Origin: Uliginosibacterium gangwonense
GTDB taxonomy: Bacteria > Pseudomonadota > Gammaproteobacteria > Burkholderiales > Rhodocyclaceae
Reading direction: 5' to 3'
Length of the DNA stretch: 64,000 nt
NCBI GenBank assembly: GCA_005239635.1
Contig: SBBQ01000054.1
Location: 1 to 64,000, forward strand
Shown in pieces: positions 10,574 through 18,757 of this stretch (position 1 is the first letter of the stretch; every line of letters starts with the position of its first letter). The notes below the pieces were generated by a model that saw only the letters and a list, made by a program, of their open reading frames with translations, was not told where the DNA came from and did not search any database. A program made the position numbers and the translations under genes.

Positions 10574-11125
10574 TTAGGTGGCTAAATATCCCAAGACCAC
10601 CATCAACATTTGAATGATCACGAGTAGTACCAACGGCGATAAATCAATACCCGACACAGTGGGGATGATGCGCTGAATGGGGCGTAGAAATGGTCCGGTG
10701 ATACTGCCCAATATTTGTCGTAACGGGTGATATGGACTGAGGAAGCTCATCAGCGCATCAACAATAACCGTAATCATTAAAAGTTGCAGTGTCGTTTGGA
10801 TGAGCTGAATAAACGAAACTTGCAGAATAGAGAGCGTGAGTGACAGCGGGTCGCCAAAGAGTGCACCACGCAAAGCGAGCGTGATTGTTACCAGAACCGC
10901 TTGTGCGATCCACGCACAAATAAGTGTGGGTACGTCCCACCCGCCAATCGACGGCAGAATGCGCCGCGCTGGCACCACCATCCAGTCTGTGCAACGAATA
11001 ATAAACGCGCCCACCTGCGTGCGAAATGAAACACGCGCCCACTGCATAAAGAAGCGGGCTAGCAATAGAAAAATAAAAAAGCCGAAAACGGCATTGAGCA
11101 GAATGAGCAGCAAGGAGGTCAGCAT
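10574..11125 (-). CDS. yggT: YggT family integral membrane protein
   Basis: A 183-residue inner-membrane protein with two copies of the YGGT unit: hydrophobic segments near residues 1-25 and 60-90, then about 100-125 and 155-180. A soluble segment with RILPSIGGWDVP and another with LRPIQRIIPTVSGIDLSPL match the family's Pro/Gly-rich loops. A link to osmotic or envelope stress has been proposed in other bacteria, but the function is open. It is normally directly downstream of proC. Here about 4.6 kb of unrelated DNA separates the two. Confidence 0.93.
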   Translation of the reverse strand: MLTSLLLILLNAVFGFFIFLLLARFFMQWARVSFRTQVGAFIIRCTDWMVVPARRILPSIGGWDVPTLICAWIAQAVLVTITLALRGALFGDPLSLTLSILQVSFIQLIQTTLQLLMITVIVDALMSFLSPYHPLRQILGSITGPFLRPIQRIIPTVSGIDLSPLVLLVIIQMLMVVLGYLAT

Positions 11126-11323
11126 GTCTGTTACCAGTCTAGAAGTCGGAGTCTAGGTGCTTAATGAAGTGGGGGCTACTCAAGCCCGTAACCCATGAAA
11201 GCTCTAAGTTAGTGAGAAGTTTAACGCTGGATGAGCGCTTAAGTCATTTGTAGATGTATCGGCACACTTAAACGGTACTAAACTGGCCGGGGCTTATGTT
11301 GTGAAATCCGGACTGGAATTGAG

Positions 11324-13114
11324 ATGGCTCTAATGATTGCGCTGTACGACCCCGATCGGAATAGTCGTCAAACTGCGCTGCAACAAGTGTGTGCAGATTT
11401 CCCCGCGCCGCAAGGGCAGGCTTGGCAGGTTATACAGCAGCTTGGCACATGCAGTGTGAGTGTGGCCTATCTTACGCCCACCGGAACGCCTTTTAATTTT
11501 GTGGCGGATGATCAGGGCGTGGTGTTTCGACTTGGTTATAGCTTTAAATTTGATCAGACGGATGTTGAGTCGCTGCCAGAATTGTTGCTGCATGCACGAC
11601 AAGATCCAACTTCTTTGACTGGTCGTGACGGCTACTATTTGGCAGGTCGAATAGACCTCGATAGCAAAGCTTGGTTGGGCACAGATCAACTGGCCTTATT
11701 CCCTCTTTACAACTGCTGTGTAGGTGAGCGTTGGGGCTTTGCAACTGCGCCCGGTTTGTTGGCGAGTGTGCCTTGGTGCGGCCGTTCGATTTCGAGTGTG
11801 GGCTTGGCGGGCATATTGTTAGCCGGGTATCAATCTGGACGTGAAGGTTTGTGGAAGGGCATTGAAGCGCCGCCGCCTTTCGCGCTGACGTATTTGAGGC
11901 CTAGTAAAGCTGCCGAATACATTCCATGCCAACCATGCGAAGCCAAGCTAGAGTCCGACCCCGAGATATGTACGGATATTATGGGTCGGGCACTTGAGCT
12001 GGGTGTGCAGCAAAACTTGAGTACGTCCCCTCAGGGCTTAGCGTTTTCATTATCTGGTGGATTAGATTCACGCATGTTGGCCGGCGTGCTGAAAGCAAGC
12101 AGCGTCGCTAGTGTACGAGCATTTACATTGGGTCGTGCATCGGACTATGAAGCCCAGGCAGCACACGCTGTTGCAAGAGCAAGCAATTGGCAATTTAATC
12201 GCGTTGAGCCGACGCTGGAGCAAAGCGTTAGCGATGCTGTAAGACATGCGCGCTTAGGTTGTGCCTCAATTAGTCTATTAAGCACAGAATGGTGGGAGGC
12301 ATCTCGACAGTCACGGTTGTGGAACTCTTCCGTGATATCGGGCCTTGTCGGGGATGTTACCGCAGGCGGCAGCATGGCAGACTGGGGTTGGCAAGAGGGT
12401 GCCACTGCACCGCAATTTGATAACGCCTTTGCCAAAATTCGTAGTTCAGGCTTGCCAAGAGAAGCGATCGTAACGTTGTTAGATCAAGAGGGAGCTGAGC
12501 GTATTGTTGATGAGGCGATTGATCAAGTTCGCGCCATTTGGGAGGGCTTGCCAGACTCGGCTGATTGGCGAGGTTGCTATTTCGGCTTGAATACAAGGGT
12601 TCGCTTTCACGCAGGGCCTGTTGCTTGGATTTATGCCTGCGGTGGCGGCACCATGCTGCCCTACACTGCGGGACCGGTTTTGCGAGCGATGCATCGAATT
12701 GACCCGAAGATCATGATGGGGCGTGAGCTGCAAAAACGATGGGTAATTCAGCATTACCCTAAGCTTGCTCGCATTCCAGTGGATCGAAATACACATGACA
12801 ACACGCCTTTGATACCAACCTTGGCTTGGCGTATTCGAGATCGATTGCGGCCCTGGAAATTGAGAATGTTAGAGCAGCGACTCGGTTTGGAGCGTCGCTA
12901 CTATCATCGTGTTATGCACCTGGATAGCAAACCTTGGCGTGCAATTCGACAGTTGGCAGATCAGTCACGTGGTGGCGTGTTGGATGCACGTGCAATTCGT
13001 CGGTTATTACCATCGCCAACTTCGCCATACCCGATGCCTGCTGATGCCTTCTCTGGGACAATGGGGGCGCGAACGTTGCTTCAGCTGCTGCTCATTGACG
13101 GATGTTCAACTTAA
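11324..13114 (+). CDS. Asparagine-synthase-like PP-loop protein (island gene)
   Basis: A 596-residue protein with an AsnB-like layout. The N-terminal half resembles a glutamine amidotransferase fold (YYLAGRIDLDSKAWLGTDQL, then LFPLYNCCVGERWGFAT). The C-terminal half is an ATP pyrophosphatase with the PP-loop SLSGGLDSRMLAG at about residues 242-254. The protein begins MALMIALYDP, without the Cys at position 2 that glutaminase chemistry needs, so it would have to use ammonia or another amine, or adenylate some other acid. Such AsnB-like proteins occur in surface polysaccharide and peptide-modification loci. Its last bases overlap the end of the convergent next gene. It contains only one weak copy of the local repeat word. 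The substrate is unknown. Confidence 0.82.
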   Translation: MALMIALYDPDRNSRQTALQQVCADFPAPQGQAWQVIQQLGTCSVSVAYLTPTGTPFNFVADDQGVVFRLGYSFKFDQTDVESLPELLLHARQDPTSLTGRDGYYLAGRIDLDSKAWLGTDQLALFPLYNCCVGERWGFATAPGLLASVPWCGRSISSVGLAGILLAGYQSGREGLWKGIEAPPPFALTYLRPSKAAEYIPCQPCEAKLESDPEICTDIMGRALELGVQQNLSTSPQGLAFSLSGGLDSRMLAGVLKASSVASVRAFTLGRASDYEAQAAHAVARASNWQFNRVEPTLEQSVSDAVRHARLGCASISLLSTEWWEASRQSRLWNSSVISGLVGDVTAGGSMADWGWQEGATAPQFDNAFAKIRSSGLPREAIVTLLDQEGAERIVDEAIDQVRAIWEGLPDSADWRGCYFGLNTRVRFHAGPVAWIYACGGGTMLPYTAGPVLRAMHRIDPKIMMGRELQKRWVIQHYPKLARIPVDRNTHDNTPLIPTLAWRIRDRLRPWKLRMLEQRLGLERRYYHRVMHLDSKPWRAIRQLADQSRGGVLDARAIRRLLPSPTSPYPMPADAFSGTMGARTLLQLLLIDGCST

Positions 13115-14323
13115 GAGACGTAGACGGCGCAAGGCCGTTCGTACGCGTCCGCCTAGTGTGCGGCCTTCAACCCATCTTCTGTAGCGCCTAGCTCGATGTA
13201 TAAGCTGTGTAATGCCGGGGCGGAGATGAGCATACTTGGGGGGTAGGTTTGTCGCAAAGCCTTCGTATAAATCGATACTAACCGCAAACTTAATATCAAT
13301 ATTGTTGAAAGCCTGAAGGGTAAGTTCTTGTCCGCTAAAGTAAGGAGCGGGATCAATCCCGCTCGTCATGAGGCCAAGTTGTGTTCGGATGCATTTTTCA
13401 CATCGCCCACAATTGCCTGTGTTGCTGGTGTCAGCAGAAAAGCAAACGCGTAAAGCATCAAGTGCTAACGTTGATTGCGCAATGCACGCCAACTTGTCTT
13501 GCCGAGCGCATTCCACATAAGGCATGACAATAGTTGTTGCATGGCTATGTGTATAAGGGATCAGAGATGGATGGGTGCCAAAAGGTGTTTGTACTGGAGC
13601 TGTGATGGGTTCTCCTGGTGACGCAACATGAATGATATCGAAATGTGGTTTGAATACGTGCGCTACAGCAGATAGAGCGAATCCTACGAAAATTTCGCCC
13701 CAAAATCCGGTGCGGTCATCAAGGTGGCGTAAGTTTGTTTTGACTGGAACAGCCGCAGTATTCAGTGCTGATAAAAGTCCTTTGGATTGACTCAGTAGTG
13801 CTTGATACGCGGGTTGCCCATCCTTCCCTTGCCGACCACCCATGTCAAACCCATATACACAGATAGCGTGCTGAATTCGTGCGGGGTGCCCTTTTGGGTA
13901 GTCCTGCGCGTTGCGTAGCAACAGGTGTATTGAGTCGACTCCGCCTGAGAAGAATCCGGCGGTAGATCGATTGCTGGGGCCGGCATCATATTTGATACCT
14001 GATGATTCTATGCGCGGTGCGTGAGCATGTGGCGCGCGTTGTGGAAACCAGTGTCGCAATATCTCAATTGCAGTGGGAAGACTTTGTTTGATGAGAGTAC
14101 AAATAGGTGCGTCGACAAATATGCGTTCTTCACCTGCAGCCATCGCTGGCGCGCAGGCCGCCAAAAGAAATGCCTCTGGGGTGGGATCTAGCTGCAAATC
14201 AAGTGAGCTGGGAATGGCGATTTCAATTTGGAAGTCAGGTTTCTGAGCGGTTTCCCATTCGACACGGCAAGAGACAACCTGTTCCTGATCATTCTGCCGC
14301 AGTGTGAAATCAGTGAGTCGCAT
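13106..14323 (-). CDS. QueC-like PP-loop ATPase with Cys4 zinc motif (island gene)
   Basis: A 405-residue protein with a PP-loop FFSGGVDS at about residues 124-131. A cysteine cluster, C294 and then C305-x2-C308-x2-C311 (NCGRCEKC), resembles the zinc site of QueC, the 7-cyano-7-deazaguanine synthase. It is much longer than QueC (about 220-230), with an extra N-terminal domain of about 110 residues. Known relatives use ATP to activate a carboxylate or form a C-N bond; the substrate here cannot be told. Its start overlaps the upstream pyruvyl-transferase gene by 14 bases, which points to one transcript and a shared pathway. A QueC role in tRNA modification is unlikely because no other queuosine gene is nearby. 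Confidence 0.75.
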   Translation of the reverse strand: MRLTDFTLRQNDQEQVVSCRVEWETAQKPDFQIEIAIPSSLDLQLDPTPEAFLLAACAPAMAAGEERIFVDAPICTLIKQSLPTAIEILRHWFPQRAPHAHAPRIESSGIKYDAGPSNRSTAGFFSGGVDSIHLLLRNAQDYPKGHPARIQHAICVYGFDMGGRQGKDGQPAYQALLSQSKGLLSALNTAAVPVKTNLRHLDDRTGFWGEIFVGFALSAVAHVFKPHFDIIHVASPGEPITAPVQTPFGTHPSLIPYTHSHATTIVMPYVECARQDKLACIAQSTLALDALRVCFSADTSNTGNCGRCEKCIRTQLGLMTSGIDPAPYFSGQELTLQAFNNIDIKFAVSIDLYEGFATNLPPKYAHLRPGITQLIHRARRYRRWVEGRTLGGRVRTALRRLRLLS

Positions 14324-15557
14324 GAGCGTGATGAATTAGATCATTAGAGAGTAGGGACCACCATGCATCATGTTCATGTTTGAGTGGGCCCAGATCAATT
14401 TTTGTCTTAAGAAATGCTTCGCTTGTGAGCAGCGCCACGAGACTTTCTGTGGAAATATGTCGATCATCTATTGCCAACTGTGGACATTGAGCGAGCTTGA
14501 AAAGTCCCTGCAGCTTAATGCGGTAATACTCGTTGTGCCAGAGTCCAACGGCCGGCACTGACAGCCCGTGGGCAAAGACCGAGAAGTGGTATGCCATGCC
14601 AATAGCGGCAGAACAGCTGCTCATGGCAGAGAGAGTTTCTCGCGGGTCTTCAGACTGAATAATTGTCGCATTAGCCCAATGATATCGAGCCAGCCATGCA
14701 TCATAGACGGCGCGTTCAAACAGCACGTTTTCATGTAAAACGAACAAACGTAGATGCCAACCACTCTGAGCTAGCACGTCGAGCGCTGATTCGAGAACTG
14801 CCTGAACGCGATCCGTCTCATTTTGATGTGGTGACACTCGCCAATGAACAGCTAAGGTTTTAGTTGTTTGTGGCTGGCAGTTACGTGCGGGCAGCGTGAG
14901 AGCATCGTCTGCGATGGCATGAATTTTAGAGGGCGCTATACCAAGATTTAGCAAAATCTTCTTCCCCTCATCAGGGTCACGTAGCCCGATGAGCTTGCAT
15001 TTCTGCCCTAGCAGCTTCAATAAAAATAATGACCATCGGCTATTAAAGGGGCCGATTCCTTGACCTGTCATGTAAACGGGCTTTCCAATGCTGGCAGCCA
15101 TGAGCCCCATTAGCATGAGGGCGTAGGCTTCTTTCTTGCCTTGATCAGTGAGGTAGCCCCCGCCAGAAAAGAGAACGATGTCCGACTGAAGCAGTGCACG
15201 AATTAATTCTGCTTCACGAAATTTGGCACGCGGTTGATACCCGATCGATTTGGCAAACACGAGCGCTAGCCAAATCAACAGCGTGCTAATAATGAAATAC
15301 GGCAGGGAAAGAGCCGTGACGATGCCGGAGAGGTAAGGCTTGCTCCTCCGCGCCCAGTTAAGTCGCGCCCAGCAATCAATTAAGAAGCTAAAGGGCTTAA
15401 TCGCAAACTCTTCTTGCATAAAAGCTGGCACGCGCGCGCTTCCCATGAGCTGGCAATGGGCAATCGTTTGGCGAAGGTGGCGGCAGAGATTGATCTGCAT
15501 CGCACGATCGCCCAGATTGTGGCCAGAGCCTGTATTCAGAATGAGAAGTGATGTCAT
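14310..15557 (-). CDS. Polysaccharide pyruvyl transferase family protein (island gene)
   Basis: A 415-residue protein of the CsaB/WcaK-type polysaccharide pyruvyl transferase family. These enzymes usually transfer pyruvate from PEP as a ketal to a surface sugar. Motifs are NTGSGHNLGDRAM at the N-terminus, LFSGGGYLTDQGKKEA, YMTGQGIGPFNSRW, and a C-terminal GMAYHFSVFAHGLSVPAVG like the family's 'R.H..i.a...g.P' segment. A hydrophobic stretch near residues 80-105 may touch the membrane. It is the first gene of a two-gene minus-strand unit with the QueC-like gene. No glycosyltransferase, polymerase or export gene is close by, which is unusual. The start codon is the first ATG, and the family match begins at once. 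Confidence 0.83.
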   Translation of the reverse strand: MTSLLILNTGSGHNLGDRAMQINLCRHLRQTIAHCQLMGSARVPAFMQEEFAIKPFSFLIDCWARLNWARRSKPYLSGIVTALSLPYFIISTLLIWLALVFAKSIGYQPRAKFREAELIRALLQSDIVLFSGGGYLTDQGKKEAYALMLMGLMAASIGKPVYMTGQGIGPFNSRWSLFLLKLLGQKCKLIGLRDPDEGKKILLNLGIAPSKIHAIADDALTLPARNCQPQTTKTLAVHWRVSPHQNETDRVQAVLESALDVLAQSGWHLRLFVLHENVLFERAVYDAWLARYHWANATIIQSEDPRETLSAMSSCSAAIGMAYHFSVFAHGLSVPAVGLWHNEYYRIKLQGLFKLAQCPQLAIDDRHISTESLVALLTSEAFLKTKIDLGPLKHEHDAWWSLLSNDLIHHAHATH

Positions 15558-15754
15558 GTGCTATGCGACATTGCCCATGCATGGCACAGGTCAGGTTGGC
15601 GCTGAATTAGGAGTTGTTCTCCGGAAATTGTACTTAAGTAATATTAAATTTCGTGTTGCAAAGTTCCGCCTTGCAACCAAGTTACCTTGCAGACTGATGT
15701 TGTCGGTACCGGCCGCGCCGGCAGCGAGGTTTAAAGAGGGGTGGCGAACTTTGC

Positions 15755-16564
15755 TTAGGCGCCTAGTACATCGCCCAACTCTTGCCCTCGGTCGCGTGCT
15801 GCAGTCGCTGCGCGCAAAATAATTTCGCGCACGAGTGCTTCGTCCATGCAACGCAAAGCGGCTTCCGTCGTGCCGCCTTTTGAGGTGACACGGGCGCGTA
15901 ACGTAGCCGGGTCCTCACTACTTGTGGCGGCAAGCTCGGCTGCGCCGGTAAAGGTGGCGAGCGCCAGTCGGCGCGATTGTTCTTTGTCGAGGCCGAGTTG
16001 AATGCCGGCATCCATGAGCGACTCAATGAAGTAAAAAACATACGCCGGGCCGCTGCCAGAAATAGCGGTGACAGCATCAATCAACGATTCGTCTTGTACC
16101 CATTCTGTTTGACCTGCGGCCGATAAAATTCGCTCCGCTTCGTGGCGCAGCTCGCGATCTACGCTCGGCGTGGCAACCAAGCCGGTCATGCCTTTGCCAA
16201 TCAACGCTGGTGTATTCGGCATGCAGCGCACGAGCAGCGAGTGGCCGCCGAGCCAACGTTGCAGTGCCTCAAGGCGCAGACCGGCCGCTATGCTGATGAC
16301 CAGTTCGTGCGATAGCGTTCCTGCGAGTGGAGCAATCGCTTCTTTCATTTGCTGCGGTTTAACTGCTAGGACCCATACGTCTGTGGCGCGTGCGGCGGTA
16401 TCAATGTGGTCCGTGCAACGCACACCAAAACGTTCGGTGAGTTGTTCGCGTGCCTCTGCATTGAGCTCAATGACTTGAATGGCTGCGGCTGAGTAGTGCT
16501 GTTGAAGCAGACCGCCAATCATGGCGCTAGCCATGTTGCCACCACCCAGAAAAGTAATACGCAT
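15755..16564 (-). CDS. proC: Pyrroline-5-carboxylate reductase
   Basis: Last step of proline synthesis: reduces 1-pyrroline-5-carboxylate with NAD(P)H in the cytoplasm. It has 269 residues, the normal length. The Rossmann motif FLGGGNMASAMIGG lies at residues 5-18. The central MPNTPALIGKGMTG and the C-terminal SGSGPAYVFYFIESLMDAG and SKGGTTEAAL are diagnostic. It lies 65 bases downstream of yggS, with which it is usually cotranscribed. One exact repeat-word copy encodes the IGK in LIGKGM. Confidence 0.97.
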   Translation of the reverse strand: MRITFLGGGNMASAMIGGLLQQHYSAAAIQVIELNAEAREQLTERFGVRCTDHIDTAARATDVWVLAVKPQQMKEAIAPLAGTLSHELVISIAAGLRLEALQRWLGGHSLLVRCMPNTPALIGKGMTGLVATPSVDRELRHEAERILSAAGQTEWVQDESLIDAVTAISGSGPAYVFYFIESLMDAGIQLGLDKEQSRRLALATFTGAAELAATSSEDPATLRARVTSKGGTTEAALRCMDEALVREIILRAATAARDRGQELGDVLGA

Positions 16565-16629
16565 GATGTGTCCTGTGGGTACAAAAAGCCGTCGAGATTA
16601 AGGTTCGGCGGCGTGTTGTGGTTTGTAGA

Positions 16630-17349
16630 TTATGTGTGTCGTTCGCCAAAAATGGCGGTGCCAATTCGAACCATGGTGGCACCTTCTTCAATGGCAATTT
16701 CAAAATCATGGCTCATGCCCATGGAAAGCGTGTCCATGGATAAGCCTTGTTGATTCAGATTGTCGCGCAAATGCCGTAAAAGTGCGAAGCGGGCACGCAA
16801 TAAAGCTTCATCTTCGGTGGGTTCGGGGATGCACATTAAACCGCGCAGGGTGAGCCTGGGCAGGTGAGCTACGGCATGGGCTAGCGCTTCGACTTCAGTC
16901 GGCGCTAAGCCACTCTTGCTGGCTTCGCTACTTACGTTCACCTGTAAACAAACCTGTAAGGGCGGCAAGTGAATGTCGCGCTGCTCAGATAGGCGTTCAG
17001 CAATTTTGAGGCGGTCAATGCTGTGTACCCAAGTAAAGTCTTGGGCCACTGCGCGTGTTTTGTTGCTTTGTTGTGGGCCAATAAAGTGCCATTCGATGGC
17101 CCTAAATTGGTCGGCAGGTAAGGCGTTGCGCAGTTCAGCAATTTTGCTGCAGCCTTCTTGCACATAGTTTTCGGCAAATGTAGTTTGTCCTGCGGCGAGT
17201 GCAGCAAGGAGTTGGTCTGCGGGCTGGGTTTTGCTAACAGCCAGCAGTTGTACGCTATCAGGCGAGCGGTTGGCGCGCAGACAAGCGGCATGAATGCGTT
17301 CGTGAATGGTATGCAAGCGGGCTTGCAAGCGTTCTTGCTGGGTCGTCAT
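16630..17349 (-). CDS. yggS: YggS/PipY family PLP-binding protein
   Basis: A 239-residue single-domain alanine-racemase-fold protein that binds pyridoxal phosphate and takes part in PLP homeostasis, without known catalytic turnover. The PLP Lys is K40 in LLAVSKTQP. Further motifs are TFAENYVQEGCSKI, EWHFIGPQQSNK, a CLQVNVSSEASKSG segment, and C-terminal LSMGMSHDFEIAIEEGATMVRIG. It heads a yggS-proC unit and is divergent from pilT, an arrangement common in beta- and gammaproteobacteria. Confidence 0.96.
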   Translation of the reverse strand: MTTQQERLQARLHTIHERIHAACLRANRSPDSVQLLAVSKTQPADQLLAALAAGQTTFAENYVQEGCSKIAELRNALPADQFRAIEWHFIGPQQSNKTRAVAQDFTWVHSIDRLKIAERLSEQRDIHLPPLQVCLQVNVSSEASKSGLAPTEVEALAHAVAHLPRLTLRGLMCIPEPTEDEALLRARFALLRHLRDNLNQQGLSMDTLSMGMSHDFEIAIEEGATMVRIGTAIFGERHT

Positions 17350-17682
17350 AATGCCCTATTGGTGGCGTAGCATTGGTTGGGTAAATTATACCTGTGCGCC
17401 CGTTGTCGGCAGGGCAGAGTGGCACGGAATGCAGCGGACGAACAAAACAATCCGTCGCCTAGATCATGTGGCTGAGTGATCGGGGCAGGCAGGTGCGTTT
17501 GAACGAGTTATAGTGCGCATAGCGTGCGGTAGCGTTATGCGCTTGGTCGCAAGCGTTAGCGCCAATTGCTTCGCTGTGGCCGAGCTGAGTGAATTTAAGT
17601 TGTAGGCGATTACATAGAATTCAAGCAGATTGTCGAGTTGATGGACGATCTTCAACAACCAATGAGCGGAGTTTGATGCCGA
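17350..17682. other. Intergenic region between divergent yggS and pilT
   Basis: 333 bases without a convincing gene. It should hold the promoters of yggS (minus) and pilT (plus). A TTATAGTGC stretch near 17508 is a possible -10, but no good -35 partner was found, so no promoter is called. GGAG lies 12 bases before the pilT ATG. No RNA gene or repeat-word copy was seen. Confidence 0.5.
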
Positions 17683-18726
17683 ATGGACATTACCGAGTTG
17701 CTGGCGTTTGCGGTTAAGAACAAAGCGTCTGACCTTCACCTTTCTTCTGGCTTGCCGCCGATGATTCGGGTACACGGTGACGTGCGCCGTATTAACCTGC
17801 CACCCATGGAGCACAAAGAAGTGCATGCCATGGTGTACGACATCATGAACGATTTGCAGCGCAAGGTATATGAAGAAAACCTTGAGTGCGACTTCTCGTT
17901 TGCCATTCCGAATTTAGCGCGCTTTCGCGTCAATGCATTTAATCAGCAGCGTGGTGCCGGCGCGGTTTTTCGTACCATTCCGTCTAAAGTGCTGACGCTC
18001 GAAGAGCTCAATGCGCCGAAAATCTTTCAGGAAATTGCCATTCAGCCACGCGGTCTGGTGCTGGTGACCGGGCCTACGGGTTCCGGCAAATCCACTACCT
18101 TGGCGGGTATGGTCGATTTCGTGAATGAAAACGAATATGGTCACATTCTGACCATTGAAGACCCGATTGAGTTTGTGCACGACTCCAAACGCTGTCTCAT
18201 TAACCAGCGTGAAGTTGGGCCACATACGCACTCATTTTCCAATGCGCTGCGTTCTGCGTTACGGGAAGACCCGGACGTTGTGCTGGTGGGTGAAATGCGT
18301 GACCTTGAAACCATTCGTTTAGCACTTACTGCCGCAGAAACCGGCCACTTGGTGTTTGGTACGCTGCACACCAGTTCCGCTGCGAAAACGGTCGACCGGA
18401 TTATTGACGTTTTCCCCGCAGCAGAAAAAGAAATGGTGCGCGCCATGTTGTCTGAGTCTCTGCGTGCCGTTATTTCGCAAACGCTACTTAAAACCAAAGA
18501 TGGTCAAGGTCGTGTTGCTGCCCACGAAATTCTGATCGGCACAGCGGCGATTCGAAACCTCATTCGCGAAAACAAAGTGGCGCAAATGTACTCAGCCATC
18601 CAAACCGGCCAAGCTGTGGGCATGCAAACGCTTGACCAGAATTTGCTCGAGCTAGTGAAGCGCAATGTGGTGGCTTCAGGTGAAGCGCGTACGCGTGCGG
18701 TAAATAAGGATATGTTCCCAGGCTAA
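17683..18726 (+). CDS. pilT: PilT, type IV pilus retraction ATPase
   Basis: Hexameric ATPase that depolymerises type IV pili at the inner membrane, giving twitching and, in competent species, DNA import. It has 347 residues, the normal length. Walker A is GPTGSGKST (about residues 129-137). The Asp box precedes VVLVGEMRDLETIRLALTAA, and the His box is HLVFGTLHTSSAAKT. The C-terminal AIRNLIRE, needed for retraction in known PilT proteins, is present near residue 289. pilU follows 31 bases after the stop. Confidence 0.98.
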   Translation: MDITELLAFAVKNKASDLHLSSGLPPMIRVHGDVRRINLPPMEHKEVHAMVYDIMNDLQRKVYEENLECDFSFAIPNLARFRVNAFNQQRGAGAVFRTIPSKVLTLEELNAPKIFQEIAIQPRGLVLVTGPTGSGKSTTLAGMVDFVNENEYGHILTIEDPIEFVHDSKRCLINQREVGPHTHSFSNALRSALREDPDVVLVGEMRDLETIRLALTAAETGHLVFGTLHTSSAAKTVDRIIDVFPAAEKEMVRAMLSESLRAVISQTLLKTKDGQGRVAAHEILIGTAAIRNLIRENKVAQMYSAIQTGQAVGMQTLDQNLLELVKRNVVASGEARTRAVNKDMFPG

Positions 18727-18757
18727 AGGCGAACGCTTTAGCGAACCGGAGACGATT

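Noticed and set aside
15558-15754. A lasso-type precursor peptide upstream of the pyruvyl transferase gene
   Set aside because: Short frames there have no ribosome site and no leader-core pattern; the shadow frame runs into proC.
17350-17682. A tRNA or small RNA gene between yggS and pilT
   Set aside because: No cloverleaf or T-loop sequence (GGTTCGAATCC-like) was found; no clear promoter-terminator pair for a small RNA.
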